Positions 1 through 7,064 of a stretch of DNA of 12,963 bases are shown here, one piece after another. Position numbers and translations under genes: made by a program. Under the pieces are notes generated by a model. That model had not been told where the DNA came from. It did not search any database and saw only the letters and a list, made by a program, of their open reading frames with translations. Position 1 is the first letter of the stretch; each line of letters begins with the position of its first letter. The stretch comes from Phycisphaerales bacterium (GTDB lineage: Bacteria; Planctomycetota; Phycisphaerae; Phycisphaerales; SM1A02). The stretch is taken from positions 1 to 12,963 of the forward strand of contig VERO01000045.1 in NCBI GenBank assembly GCA_018882625.1. Reading direction: 5' to 3'.

Positions 1-1
1 C

Positions 2-544
2 TTCGGGCTCGGGCTGACGACGGAGCGCCTGGCCTCGCTCGCTGCCGGACTCGGCTCCGACGTCCCGTTCCTTGTCCACGGGGGCAGCGCGATCGTGGGC
101 GGGCTCGGCGACCGCATCGAGCCGCTCGCCGATGTGCCCGATGCGCACGTCGTGCTCGTGTTCCCCGAGGTGCCCTGCCCCACACCTGCCGTGTACCGGC
201 GCTTCGACGAGCTCGGCGGCACGGGATCGAAGGTCGATGAGTCGCGCGTGCGAGCGCTTGCCGCCTCGGTGGGCGCCGCGCGCGTGCCCTCCGATGCGCC
301 GTTCAACGACCTCGCGGCGCCGGCGCTCGACATCGCGCCGCCGCTGGCCGGGCATGTGCGTACGGTTGCGGCGATCGCCGAGCGCGATGTGCACGTCTCA
401 GGCAGCGGATCGACGCTGTTTGCCGTCTGCGACGATCCCCTGCATGCGCAGGCACTGGCGGCCGCGATCGAGCGGCGCACTGGGCTCCCGGCTGTGGCGG
501 CGAGGGCTGCGACCCCCGCTCCGCCTATGCTTGCGCCCGCATGA
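2..544 (+). CDS. ispE: 4-diphosphocytidyl-2-C-methyl-D-erythritol kinase, C-terminal part
   Basis: This is the last 180 codons of a gene that starts before the window. IspE is a cytoplasmic GHMP kinase that phosphorylates CDP-methylerythritol with ATP in the MEP pathway to isoprenoid precursors. Seen in the sequence: GSDVPFLVHGGSAIVGG near the left edge matches the family's segment G(A/S)DVPFF..GG.A...G.G. A later VYRRFD resembles the usual VY..FD. SGSGSTLFAV near the C-terminus is the GHMP motif 3 glycine loop. The ATP-binding GLGSSSA-type loop would lie upstream of the window. The stop TGA overlaps the ATG of the next gene (ATGA), which suggests translational coupling with the peptidase. 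The competing frame that opens at position 72 has no family resemblance. Confidence 0.87.
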   Translation, partial: FGLGLTTERLASLAAGLGSDVPFLVHGGSAIVGGLGDRIEPLADVPDAHVVLVFPEVPCPTPAVYRRFDELGGTGSKVDESRVRALAASVGAARVPSDAPFNDLAAPALDIAPPLAGHVRTVAAIAERDVHVSGSGSTLFAVCDDPLHAQALAAAIERRTGLPAVAARAATPAPPMLAPA

Positions 545-2277
545 TCGCGACATCTGACACCGCACGTGGGCCGGCAGGACGCGGAGGCCGCACTGACTCC
601 CTTCCAGAAGGCCTCGATGCGACGCAGTGGTCGCAGCTCGAGCCGCTCTACCGCGAGCTGAGGGACCGGCCCGTCGGGTCCGCGGCCGACCTCGAGAGGC
701 TCATCCTCGACCGCAGCGATCTCGATGCCGCGGCGAGCGAGGCCGAGGCGAACCTCTACATCGCGATGACCTGCCGCACCGACGACGAGGACGCGCGCAA
801 GTCATTCCTCGCGTTCGTCGAGAATGTCGAGCCCAAGCTGCGCACGATCGGCTTCGAGCTCGACACGCGCATCAGCGGGTCGCCGCATGCGCACGCGCTC
901 GATCAGACTCGCTACGGCGTCTACCTGCGGGCGATGCGGCAGGAGGTCAGGCTGTTCCGCGCGGAGAACGTGCCGCTGCAGACCGAGGCCACCAAGACAG
1001 ACCAGGAGTACAGCCAGGTCGCGGGCGCGATGACCGTGGAGTTCGACGGGCGCACGCAGACGCTGCCGCAGATGGCGCGCTACCTCGAGAGCACCGACCG
1101 TGGCGTGCGCAAGTCCGCGTGGGAGGCGATCGCCGCGCGCCGCCTTCAGGACCGCGCGCGCATCGACGGCATCTACGACACGCTCGTGACGCTGCGCGAC
1201 CAGATGGGCCGCAATGCGGGCTTCGCCAACTTCCGCGACTTCCAGCACGAGCGCCTGCAGCGATTCGACTACACGGTCGCCGACTGCCGGCAGTTCCACG
1301 CGTCGATCGAGGAAGTGTGCGTGCCGCTGATGAAGGACCTCCAGGCGCAGCGCGCGAAGGCGCTGGGCCTGGCAATGTGCAACCCGTGGGACCTCAAGGT
1401 GGACCTGCACGGCCGGCCGCCGCTGCGCCCCTTCGAGGGCGCCGACCAGCTCGTGCACCGCGCCTCCAAGGTGTTCCACCGGCTCGACGGGCAGCTCGGC
1501 ACCATGTTCGACTCGATGCGCGGTGGCGGGTGCCTCGACCTCGAGAGCCGCGCGGGCAAGGCGCCAGGCGGCTACCAGTACCAGCGGCAGCGCTCGCGCA
1601 CGCCCTTCATCTTCATGAACGCGGCAGGCCTCCAGCGCGACCTCATCACGATGGTGCACGAGGCGGGCCACGCGTTCCACTCGCTGCTCTGCGCCGACGA
1701 CCCGCTCGTCGCCTACCGCGGCAGCCCGATCGAGTTCGCCGAGGTCGCGTCGATGAGCATGGAGCTGCTGACGTTCCCGCAGCTCGACGAGTTCTACGCG
1801 CCGCAGGACGCCGGGCGCGCCAAGCGCGACAAGCTCGAGGACATCGTGAGCATCCTGCCGTGGGTCGCGACAATCGACGCCTTCCAGCACTGGGTCTACG
1901 AGCACCCCGCGCACACGCACGAGCAGCGCACGGCCGCATGGGTGGCGCTGCACAGGCGCTTCGGCGGCGACGTCGACTACAGCGGACACCACGATGCGCT
2001 CGAGTCGGCGTGGCAGCGCCAGCTGCACCTCTTCGGCAGCCCCTTCTACTACATCGAGTACGGCATCGCGCAGCTCGGCGCGCTGCACCTGTGGCTGGTG
2101 TCGCGGCGCGACCCGGCGGCTGCGCTCGCGGGCTACAAGCGCGCGCTGGCGCTCGGCGGATCACGGCCGCTGCCTGAGCTCTTCGAGGCCGCGGGACTGC
2201 GCTTCGACTTCGGACCGGCGATGATGCGCACGCTCATCACCGAGGTCCAGGACGAGCTCTCCCGACTGCCTGCCTGA
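541..2277 (+). CDS. M3-family zinc oligoendopeptidase (PepF-like)
   Basis: The protein has 578 residues, the usual size for M3 oligoendopeptidases. These are typically cytoplasmic zinc enzymes that cut short peptides inside a closed helical chamber. The active site is clear. HEAGH occupies residues 373-377, giving zinc ligands His373 and His377 and general base Glu374. FAEVASM follows at 399-405, and Glu401 is at the position of the third zinc ligand (24 residues after the second His, close to the spacing in neurolysin and thimet oligopeptidase). Downstream, FYYIEYGIAQLGALHLW (about 501-517) is the family's substrate-tyrosine region. No signal peptide is seen, so a cytoplasmic location is likely. 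The ATG overlaps the ispE stop and has no Shine-Dalgarno, which favours coupled translation. The first 25 or so residues are low in conserved character, so a slightly later start is possible. Exact specificity cannot be told. Confidence 0.88.
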   Translation: MIATSDTARGPAGRGGRTDSLPEGLDATQWSQLEPLYRELRDRPVGSAADLERLILDRSDLDAAASEAEANLYIAMTCRTDDEDARKSFLAFVENVEPKLRTIGFELDTRISGSPHAHALDQTRYGVYLRAMRQEVRLFRAENVPLQTEATKTDQEYSQVAGAMTVEFDGRTQTLPQMARYLESTDRGVRKSAWEAIAARRLQDRARIDGIYDTLVTLRDQMGRNAGFANFRDFQHERLQRFDYTVADCRQFHASIEEVCVPLMKDLQAQRAKALGLAMCNPWDLKVDLHGRPPLRPFEGADQLVHRASKVFHRLDGQLGTMFDSMRGGGCLDLESRAGKAPGGYQYQRQRSRTPFIFMNAAGLQRDLITMVHEAGHAFHSLLCADDPLVAYRGSPIEFAEVASMSMELLTFPQLDEFYAPQDAGRAKRDKLEDIVSILPWVATIDAFQHWVYEHPAHTHEQRTAAWVALHRRFGGDVDYSGHHDALESAWQRQLHLFGSPFYYIEYGIAQLGALHLWLVSRRDPAAALAGYKRALALGGSRPLPELFEAAGLRFDFGPAMMRTLITEVQDELSRLPA

Positions 2278-2414
2278 GGCAACCCGCGCATCCCGCTCCC
2301 GGCTGACGCGCTGCATTGCATCCGCACGCCGCATGGCGTCGCGATTGGTGCCCCACCCGCCTCACGACGCGCATCTGCGTACTCTTGTCCCTTCCCACTG
2401 ACCCCCGCAAGCCC

Positions 2415-2422
2415 CTGAGGAG
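2415..2422 (+). promoter_or_regulatory. Ribosome binding site for the oxidoreductase gene
   Basis: CTGAGGAG lies about 9 nt before the GTG at 2432 and supports that GTG as the start. It is one of the few recognisable Shine-Dalgarno sequences in the window. Confidence 0.55.
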
Positions 2423-2431
2423 CCCAGTCCC

Positions 2432-3511
2432 GTGAAGACTCCCGTCGTCGTCTTTGGTGCCGGCAAGATTGGCCGGATGGTCGCGTACCTGCTGCAGAGC
2501 TGCGGCGACTTCGACGTGCTCTCCGTCGACTCGAGCGAGCGCCACGTCGCCGAGGTCGAGGCGCTTGCGCCAGGCGTCAAGGGCATGGTGGCCAAGTTCG
2601 ACGACGCTGCCGCGATCGACAAGGCGCTCTCCGGCCGCTTCGCTGCGCTCTCGTGCGCGCCCTTCTTCTGCAACGAGCTCATCGCCACGCGCGCCAAGCA
2701 CGCGCACGCGCACTACCTCGACCTCACCGAGGATGTCGCCGTCACCAAGAAGGTGAACCAGCTCGCCAAGAGCTCCAAGACCGCGTTCGTTCCGCAGTGC
2801 GGCCTTGCGCCCGGATTCATCACGATCGCCGCATGCCACGTGATGCACGGCATGCAGGACATCCACGAGGTCAAGCTCCGCGTGGGCGCGCTGCCCGAGC
2901 ACCCCTCCAACGCGATGAAGTACAACCTGACGTGGTCGACCAACGGCCTCATCAACGAGTACTGCCAGCCCTGCGAGGCCGTGGTCGACGGGCAGTTCAC
3001 CACCGTGCCGCCGCTCGAGCAGCTCGAGCACATCACCATCAACGGGGTCGAGTTCGAGGCCTTCAACACCTCCGGTGGCCTGGGCACCCTTGCCGAGACG
3101 ATGCACGGCAAGGTGCGCCACATGAACTACAAGACGATGCGCTACCCCGGGCACCAGTCGATCCTGAAGCTGCTGCTGCAGGACCTGCGCTTCATCGATG
3201 ACCGCGAGGGCCTCGCGAAGGTGTTCGAGCGTGCGATCCCCACCACGCAGCAGGACATCGTGGCGATCTACACCTCAGCCACCGGCATGGTCGACGGCCA
3301 CCTCACCGAGCGCACCTTCGCGAGCATCGTGCGTCACCGCGAGATGGGCGGACATCACTGGACCGCGATCCAGATCACCACGGCTGCGGGCATCTGCGCG
3401 GTGGTCGACATGCTGCGCCAGGAGCGGCTGCCGACCCACGGGTTCGTGCGCAACGAGCAGATCTCGTTCGCGGACTTCATGGCCAACCGCTTCGGCGCGC
3501 TGTACGCGTAG
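2432..3511 (+). CDS. Saccharopine dehydrogenase-family NAD(P)-dependent oxidoreductase
   Basis: The protein has 359 residues. It begins directly with a Rossmann strand and the nucleotide loop GAGKIG at residues 9-14. The second strand ends SVDSS, and Asp33 there suggests NAD rather than NADP. PQCGLAPGF at 121-129 matches the (D/P)xGLAPG segment that joins the Rossmann domain to the catalytic domain in saccharopine dehydrogenases and bacterial lysine 6-dehydrogenases. The size fits the single-Rossmann lysine 6-dehydrogenase-like branch. The substrate is not fixed by the sequence: lysine, saccharopine, or a carboxynorspermidine-type polyamine intermediate are all possible. The GTG start is backed by a Shine-Dalgarno. 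A 154-bp gap separates it from the peptidase, so it probably has its own promoter. It converges with the small membrane-protein gene, with one base between the two stops. Confidence 0.8.
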   Translation: MKTPVVVFGAGKIGRMVAYLLQSCGDFDVLSVDSSERHVAEVEALAPGVKGMVAKFDDAAAIDKALSGRFAALSCAPFFCNELIATRAKHAHAHYLDLTEDVAVTKKVNQLAKSSKTAFVPQCGLAPGFITIAACHVMHGMQDIHEVKLRVGALPEHPSNAMKYNLTWSTNGLINEYCQPCEAVVDGQFTTVPPLEQLEHITINGVEFEAFNTSGGLGTLAETMHGKVRHMNYKTMRYPGHQSILKLLLQDLRFIDDREGLAKVFERAIPTTQQDIVAIYTSATGMVDGHLTERTFASIVRHREMGGHHWTAIQITTAAGICAVVDMLRQERLPTHGFVRNEQISFADFMANRFGALYA

Positions 3512-3512
3512 C

Positions 3513-3878
3513 TCAGTCGTCGCGATCGCCGCCGCGCGCACGACCGCGTGGCCCCCGGTCCTCGCGCGGTCCAGGACCGGGCCAAGCCTGCATGCCAGGC
3601 GGGAGCGGAGCTGCAGCGCGCGGTCCGTCCTGCCTGGCGCGCCCGCGTTCCTGCATCTCCTTCATCGCCCCGCCACGGCCAAGCGCGATGCCAATCAGCA
3701 GGACCAGCACGCCCAACGCCACGAAGAGCCACAGGCGAATGCGGCACACGGTGCGCTCCACCTTCGCCAGCCGGTCGGCGCAGGGGCAGGTGCTGGCGTT
3801 GCCGGTGCAGCATGAGCCGCCGCTCGACTTGCAGCATGAGGCGGATGCGGATGACGTGGTCGGGGTCGTGTCGCTCAT
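3513..3878 (-). CDS. Small cysteine-rich single-pass membrane protein, unknown function
   Basis: I recognise no family. The 121-residue product has three parts. Residues 1-35 are Ser/Thr-rich and carry a regular cysteine pattern, CC-x6-CC-x6-CxC (Cys15, 16, 23, 24, 31, 33), with a seventh Cys at 45. Residues 49-67 form one hydrophobic transmembrane helix. Residues 72-121 are a Pro/Gly/Arg-rich tail ending GGDRDD. The paired cysteines could bind metal or form disulfides, but this is inference. The ATG at 3878 was chosen because AAGGAG sits 8 nt upstream, a near-perfect Shine-Dalgarno that is rare in this window. The same frame stays open far upstream across the decarboxylase gene, but that part is antisense shadow. 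The gene is divergent from the decarboxylase across 120 bp and convergent with the oxidoreductase. Confidence 0.72.
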   Translation of the reverse strand: MSDTTPTTSSASASCCKSSGGSCCTGNASTCPCADRLAKVERTVCRIRLWLFVALGVLVLLIGIALGRGGAMKEMQERGRARQDGPRAAAPLPPGMQAWPGPGPREDRGPRGRARGGDRDD

Positions 3879-3886
3879 CGTGATTG

Positions 3887-3892
3887 CTCCTT
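3887..3892 (-). promoter_or_regulatory. Strong ribosome binding site for the Cys-rich protein
   Basis: On the minus strand AAGGAG precedes the ATG at 3878 with an 8-nt spacer. It decides the start inside a much longer open frame. Confidence 0.7.
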
Positions 3893-3941
3893 CGGCCGTA
3901 GCCTGTCCAATGTTGATCGGCAGAGGCATCCATGGGACGCA

Positions 3942-3958
3942 CAATCGTCCCGCGATTG
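3942..3958. repeat. Short inverted repeat in the divergent intergenic region
   Basis: CAATCG and CGATTG form 6-bp arms around a 5-nt spacer. They lie between the Cys-rich protein gene and the decarboxylase, 40 bp before the latter's GTG. The repeat could be a regulator site for the divergent pair, but arms this short can occur by chance. Confidence 0.25.
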
Positions 3959-3998
3959 GGCCAAAGTAGCGCCGGCAACCAGTCACCCGAGCAGTTTT

Positions 3999-5441
3999 GT
4001 GAAGCCTGAACCCCCCCTGCCGCCCTTCGATTTCCGCCGCCACGGCCACGCGATGGTGGACTGGATCGCCGACTACCTCGAGCGTGCCGAGCAGCTGCCC
4101 GTCGAGTCGCAGGTCGAGCCGGGCTGGGTGCGGGCGCAGCTGCCGCAGTCCCCGCCCACGCACGGAGAGTCCTGGGATGCGGTCCAGCGCGACATCGACC
4201 GAGTCATCGTGCCGGGACTCACGCACTGGCAGAGCCCGAACTTCTTCGCGTACTTCCCCGCCAACACCTGCGGGCCAAGCATCCTCGGCGAGCTGCTGAG
4301 CGCAGGCCTCGGCGTGCAGGGCATGCTGTGGAGCACATCGCCTGCATGCACTGAGCTCGAGACGCTGATGATGGACTGGCTTGCGGAGATGCTCGGGCTG
4401 CCCGCACGGTTCCGGTCGCCAGAGGGCGGCGGCTCGCAGGGCGGCGGCGTGATCCAGGACACCGCCAGCAGCGCAATGCTGTGCGCCGCAGTGGCCGCAC
4501 GCGAGCGCATGCTGGCGCGCGATCCGCGCGCGGGGCTGCTCGTCGCGTACGCCAGCTCGCAGGCGCACTCCTCCATCGAGAAGTCGCTGCGCATCGCGGG
4601 CATCCCCGCGTCGCGGCTGCGCCTTGTGCCTGTCGACGAGCACCTTGCGATGCGCGCCGACGACCTGCGCACGATGGTCGAGCGCGACCGGCAGGCCGGG
4701 CTCGTGCCGTTCCTGTGCGTTGCTGCAGTCGGATCCACCAGCACGATGGCCATCGACCCCGTGACGCGCCTCGCGCCGATCTGCCGCGACCACGCCATGT
4801 GGCTTCACGTCGATGCGGCGATGGCCGGTGTCGCGGCCATCTGCCCCGAGCACCGCTGGGTCACCGAGGGCGCCGAGCTCGCCGACAGCTGGTGCACGAA
4901 TCCCCACAAGTGGCTCGCCGTGAACTTCGACTGCGACGCGTTCTGGGTCGCCGACCGCGCCGCGCTCGTGCGCGCGCTGAGCGTGCTCCCCGAGTACCTG
5001 CGCAACTCGGCGACGGAGAGCGGCAAGGTCATCGACTACCGCGACTGGCAGGTGCCGCTGGGGCGACGGTTCCGCGCGCTCAAGCTGTGGTTCACGATCC
5101 GGCACGCAGGCATCGAGGGGCTGCAGCGGCTTGTGCGTACCCATGTCGCGCTCGCGCAGTCGCTCGCCGACCGCATGCGCGCGGATCCGCGGTTCATCGT
5201 CATCGATCCGCAGCGGCTTGGGCTCGTCTGCTTCAGGCTCGCGGCAGGATGCGAGGCGACCTCAGCGCTCGTGCGCGCGGTCAACCGCTCGGGCCGCGCG
5301 ATGATCTCGTCCACGCGAGTGCCCACCACGCCTGACGGCAAGGAGCGCCAGGTGGCACGGGTCTCGATCGGCCAGACCCGGTGCACCGCCGCGCATATCG
5401 ATGCCTTGTGGAACCTGCTGAGGGATACGCTGCCGCCATGA
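3999..5441 (+). CDS. PLP-dependent group II decarboxylase, aromatic-L-amino-acid type
   Basis: The 480-residue protein is full length for the aromatic amino acid decarboxylase family, which turns amino acids such as Tyr, Phe, Trp or DOPA into amines in the cytoplasm. Key residues sit almost exactly where they do in the human enzyme. His190 in QAHSSIEK stacks on the PLP ring. Asp272 in HVDAAMAG binds the pyridine nitrogen. Lys304 in NPHKWL forms the Schiff base. Tyr333 in PEYLRN is the catalytic-loop tyrosine of true decarboxylases; aldehyde synthases carry Phe there. DYRDWQVPLGRRFRALKLWF is the family's signature block. The N-terminal FDFRRHGHAMVDWIADYL is also conserved, so the GTG start, which lies before it, is preferred over the ATG inside it. 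No clear Shine-Dalgarno is seen. The stop overlaps the next gene's ATG. The preferred amino acid cannot be read from sequence alone. Confidence 0.9.
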   Translation: MKPEPPLPPFDFRRHGHAMVDWIADYLERAEQLPVESQVEPGWVRAQLPQSPPTHGESWDAVQRDIDRVIVPGLTHWQSPNFFAYFPANTCGPSILGELLSAGLGVQGMLWSTSPACTELETLMMDWLAEMLGLPARFRSPEGGGSQGGGVIQDTASSAMLCAAVAARERMLARDPRAGLLVAYASSQAHSSIEKSLRIAGIPASRLRLVPVDEHLAMRADDLRTMVERDRQAGLVPFLCVAAVGSTSTMAIDPVTRLAPICRDHAMWLHVDAAMAGVAAICPEHRWVTEGAELADSWCTNPHKWLAVNFDCDAFWVADRAALVRALSVLPEYLRNSATESGKVIDYRDWQVPLGRRFRALKLWFTIRHAGIEGLQRLVRTHVALAQSLADRMRADPRFIVIDPQRLGLVCFRLAAGCEATSALVRAVNRSGRAMISSTRVPTTPDGKERQVARVSIGQTRCTAAHIDALWNLLRDTLPP

Positions 5442-6088
5442 TGCCACGCGTCTCCGCTGCTGCCCTCGCGCTCCTTGCGATTGGCGGCCTCTGTGCGGTA
5501 GCGCTCGCGCAGGCCGATGGGCCTTCAGCGCCCGTGCAGTCCACCCGCTCGCACGGCCAGTACTTCGAGCCGCTGCTGTCGCCGGACACGCTCATCTCGA
5601 TGGCGCGCATCGGCGTGGCCGCATTCCTGGGCTGGCTGATCGGCCTCGAGCGCCAGCGCAGCACGGGCTACACCGGCGCGCGCGTCTTCGTCATCTTCAC
5701 CGCGGCCGCGTGCGCGTACTGCCTGGTGGCGGAGGCCGCGATCCGTCAGGCGGGGTCGGGCGACGTGACCCGCGTGGCCGGGCAGGTCGTGACCGGCATC
5801 GGGTTCGTCTGCGCGGCCTTCATCTTCCGCGAGCACAACGCGCTGCGCGGGATCACCACATCGGTGAGCCTCTTCATGTGCGGCGCCATCGGCGTCGCGC
5901 TCGGATACGGCCTCCTCACCGAGGCGCTTGCCGCATGCATCATCACGGTGGGCACGCTGCTGCTGACGCGCCGCCATGAGGGGTCGCACCACGACGACCG
6001 CGGACAGGGCAACGGCAACGCCGCCGGGGGCGGATCCGGCGCACCGCAATCGGACGACGGCGGCGCCGCGATGCGCGCGAGGCAGTAG
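5438..6088 (+). CDS. MgtC/SapB-family inner-membrane protein
   Basis: Counted from the ATG that overlaps the decarboxylase stop (ATGA), the protein has 216 residues. MgtC-family proteins are small inner-membrane proteins tied to growth in low magnesium and to virulence or acid stress; the biochemical role is often unclear. Seen here: RIGVAAFLGWLIGLERQR at 57-74 matches the family's R...LLGxLIGLERE start; GQVVTGIGFVCAAFIFRE at 115-132 matches the QVVSGIGFLGAGxIxR core; ITTSVSLFMCGAIGVALGYG at 139-158 matches the LTTAASLW..AAIG..VG helix. About five membrane segments are predicted by eye. Unusual are an extra hydrophobic N-terminus ending AQA (residues 1-26), which could be a cleaved signal or an additional helix, and a hydrophilic Gly/Asp/Asn-rich tail after residue 178. 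An earlier in-frame ATG at 5381 would sit inside the decarboxylase gene and is less likely. Confidence 0.83.
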   Translation: MMPRVSAAALALLAIGGLCAVALAQADGPSAPVQSTRSHGQYFEPLLSPDTLISMARIGVAAFLGWLIGLERQRSTGYTGARVFVIFTAAACAYCLVAEAAIRQAGSGDVTRVAGQVVTGIGFVCAAFIFREHNALRGITTSVSLFMCGAIGVALGYGLLTEALAACIITVGTLLLTRRHEGSHHDDRGQGNGNAAGGGSGAPQSDDGGAAMRARQ

Positions 6089-6091
6089 GCG

Positions 6092-7051
6092 CTACGGCGC
6101 GCGCTTCACCGTGATCAGCGCCACTTCCGCCGGGCAATTGACCCGAAGCGGGAACCACGACCCTGCACCGGTCGTCACAAAGAGATGCGACCCCGCCTCG
6201 TGGTAGAGGCCCGCACGCAGCGCGCCGCGCCCTGCCGCCCGCGCATCCGTGGGATGCCCGCCGTTTCGCATCGAGATCTGCCCGCCATGCGTGTGGCCCG
6301 CCAGCGTGAGCGCCACGCCAAGCCGCGCAGCCTCGCGGAACGCCTTGGGGTTGTGCGCCAGCAGCAGGTGCGGCGCGCCGACCTCGCGCACAAGTCCACG
6401 CACACGCTGTGCGTTGTCGCGGATCGTGGACGCCCAGTCGATGCCGCCGACCACAAGGCTGTCGCCCTTGGCGCGCAGCGGCGCGCACTCGTCCACCAGC
6501 GCCTGGATCCCTGCGCCGCGCGCAAGCCGCACGATCTTGCGCGCATCGTCGAGATGGTCGTGGTTGCCGAGCACCAGGAAGCGGCCGAGCTGCGCGCGCA
6601 CGTCGCCGATGGCCTCGAACACGGGCTCGGATCCCTCGACATGCAGGTCGATGACGTCGCCCGTGCATGCGAGCAGGTCAGGCTTGGCCTTGCCGAGCGC
6701 CTCGATCACGTCGATCGCCCGCGACACAGGCATCAGGTCGCCCACATGCAGGTCGGACACATGGCCGATGCGGATTCCCTCGAACGCGGCGGGCCAGTTG
6801 GGCACGCGAAGCTCGATCTCGCGCATCGTGATCGGCGCCAGCAGGTGCCGGCGCCGCAGCGTGCCCCCGGTGACCCGGTCAGGCATCAGCGTCAGCAGCG
6901 TGTGGCGCAGCTTCGCGCGCGAGAGCCGGCCCTCGCGGCCCTTGCGGATCGCGCCCTTTCCGGCCGCGATGAGCTCGTGCAGCCGGATCGCGGGAGTGTC
7001 CGGGCGCGGATGCGCACCCGGAGTCTGGCGCGGGGGTCGTCGATGGGCCAT
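6092..7051 (-). CDS. Metallophosphoesterase (calcineurin-like, YkuE/YaeI type)
   Basis: The 319-residue protein carries the full set of dinuclear-metal phosphoesterase motifs in order: SDLH at 99-102 (Asp100, His102), GDVID at 131-135 (Asp132), GNHDH at 162-166 (Asn163, His164), LAHNP at 231-235 (His233) and GHTHGGQ at 252-258 (His253, His255). The end, GAGSWFPLRVNCPAEVALI, matches the C-terminus usual in YkuE-like enzymes. Homologues of this group act on phosphodiesters, including lipid-linked ones in some members; the substrate here is unknown. No signal peptide or membrane anchor is seen. Residues 1-80 form a basic extension before the catalytic domain. It lies 13 bp downstream of the beta-barrel protein gene on the same strand and is probably cotranscribed with it. 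Its stop is 3 bp from the convergent MgtC-family stop. Confidence 0.9.
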   Translation of the reverse strand: MAHRRPPRQTPGAHPRPDTPAIRLHELIAAGKGAIRKGREGRLSRAKLRHTLLTLMPDRVTGGTLRRRHLLAPITMREIELRVPNWPAAFEGIRIGHVSDLHVGDLMPVSRAIDVIEALGKAKPDLLACTGDVIDLHVEGSEPVFEAIGDVRAQLGRFLVLGNHDHLDDARKIVRLARGAGIQALVDECAPLRAKGDSLVVGGIDWASTIRDNAQRVRGLVREVGAPHLLLAHNPKAFREAARLGVALTLAGHTHGGQISMRNGGHPTDARAAGRGALRAGLYHEAGSHLFVTTGAGSWFPLRVNCPAEVALITVKRAP

Positions 7052-7064
7052 GCGTGCGCTCGGC

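Noticed and set aside
802..2088. A 428-residue minus-strand frame opposite the peptidase
   Set aside because: It mirrors the M3 peptidase, whose HEAGH and third-ligand motifs prove the plus strand. It is a compositional shadow.
2326..2339. Possible terminator hairpin after the peptidase gene (ACGCC-GCAT-GGCGT)
   Set aside because: The stem is only 5 bp with no T-run after it; this is expected by chance in such GC-rich sequence.
2237..3154. A 305-residue minus-strand frame
   Set aside because: It is opposite the oxidoreductase with its GAGKIG loop and is also a shadow.
3879..5144. A 543-residue minus-strand frame extending upstream from the Cys-rich protein across the decarboxylase gene
   Set aside because: It is antisense to a decarboxylase with intact catalytic residues, and the strong Shine-Dalgarno marks the start at 3878. 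The upstream part has no domain-like content.
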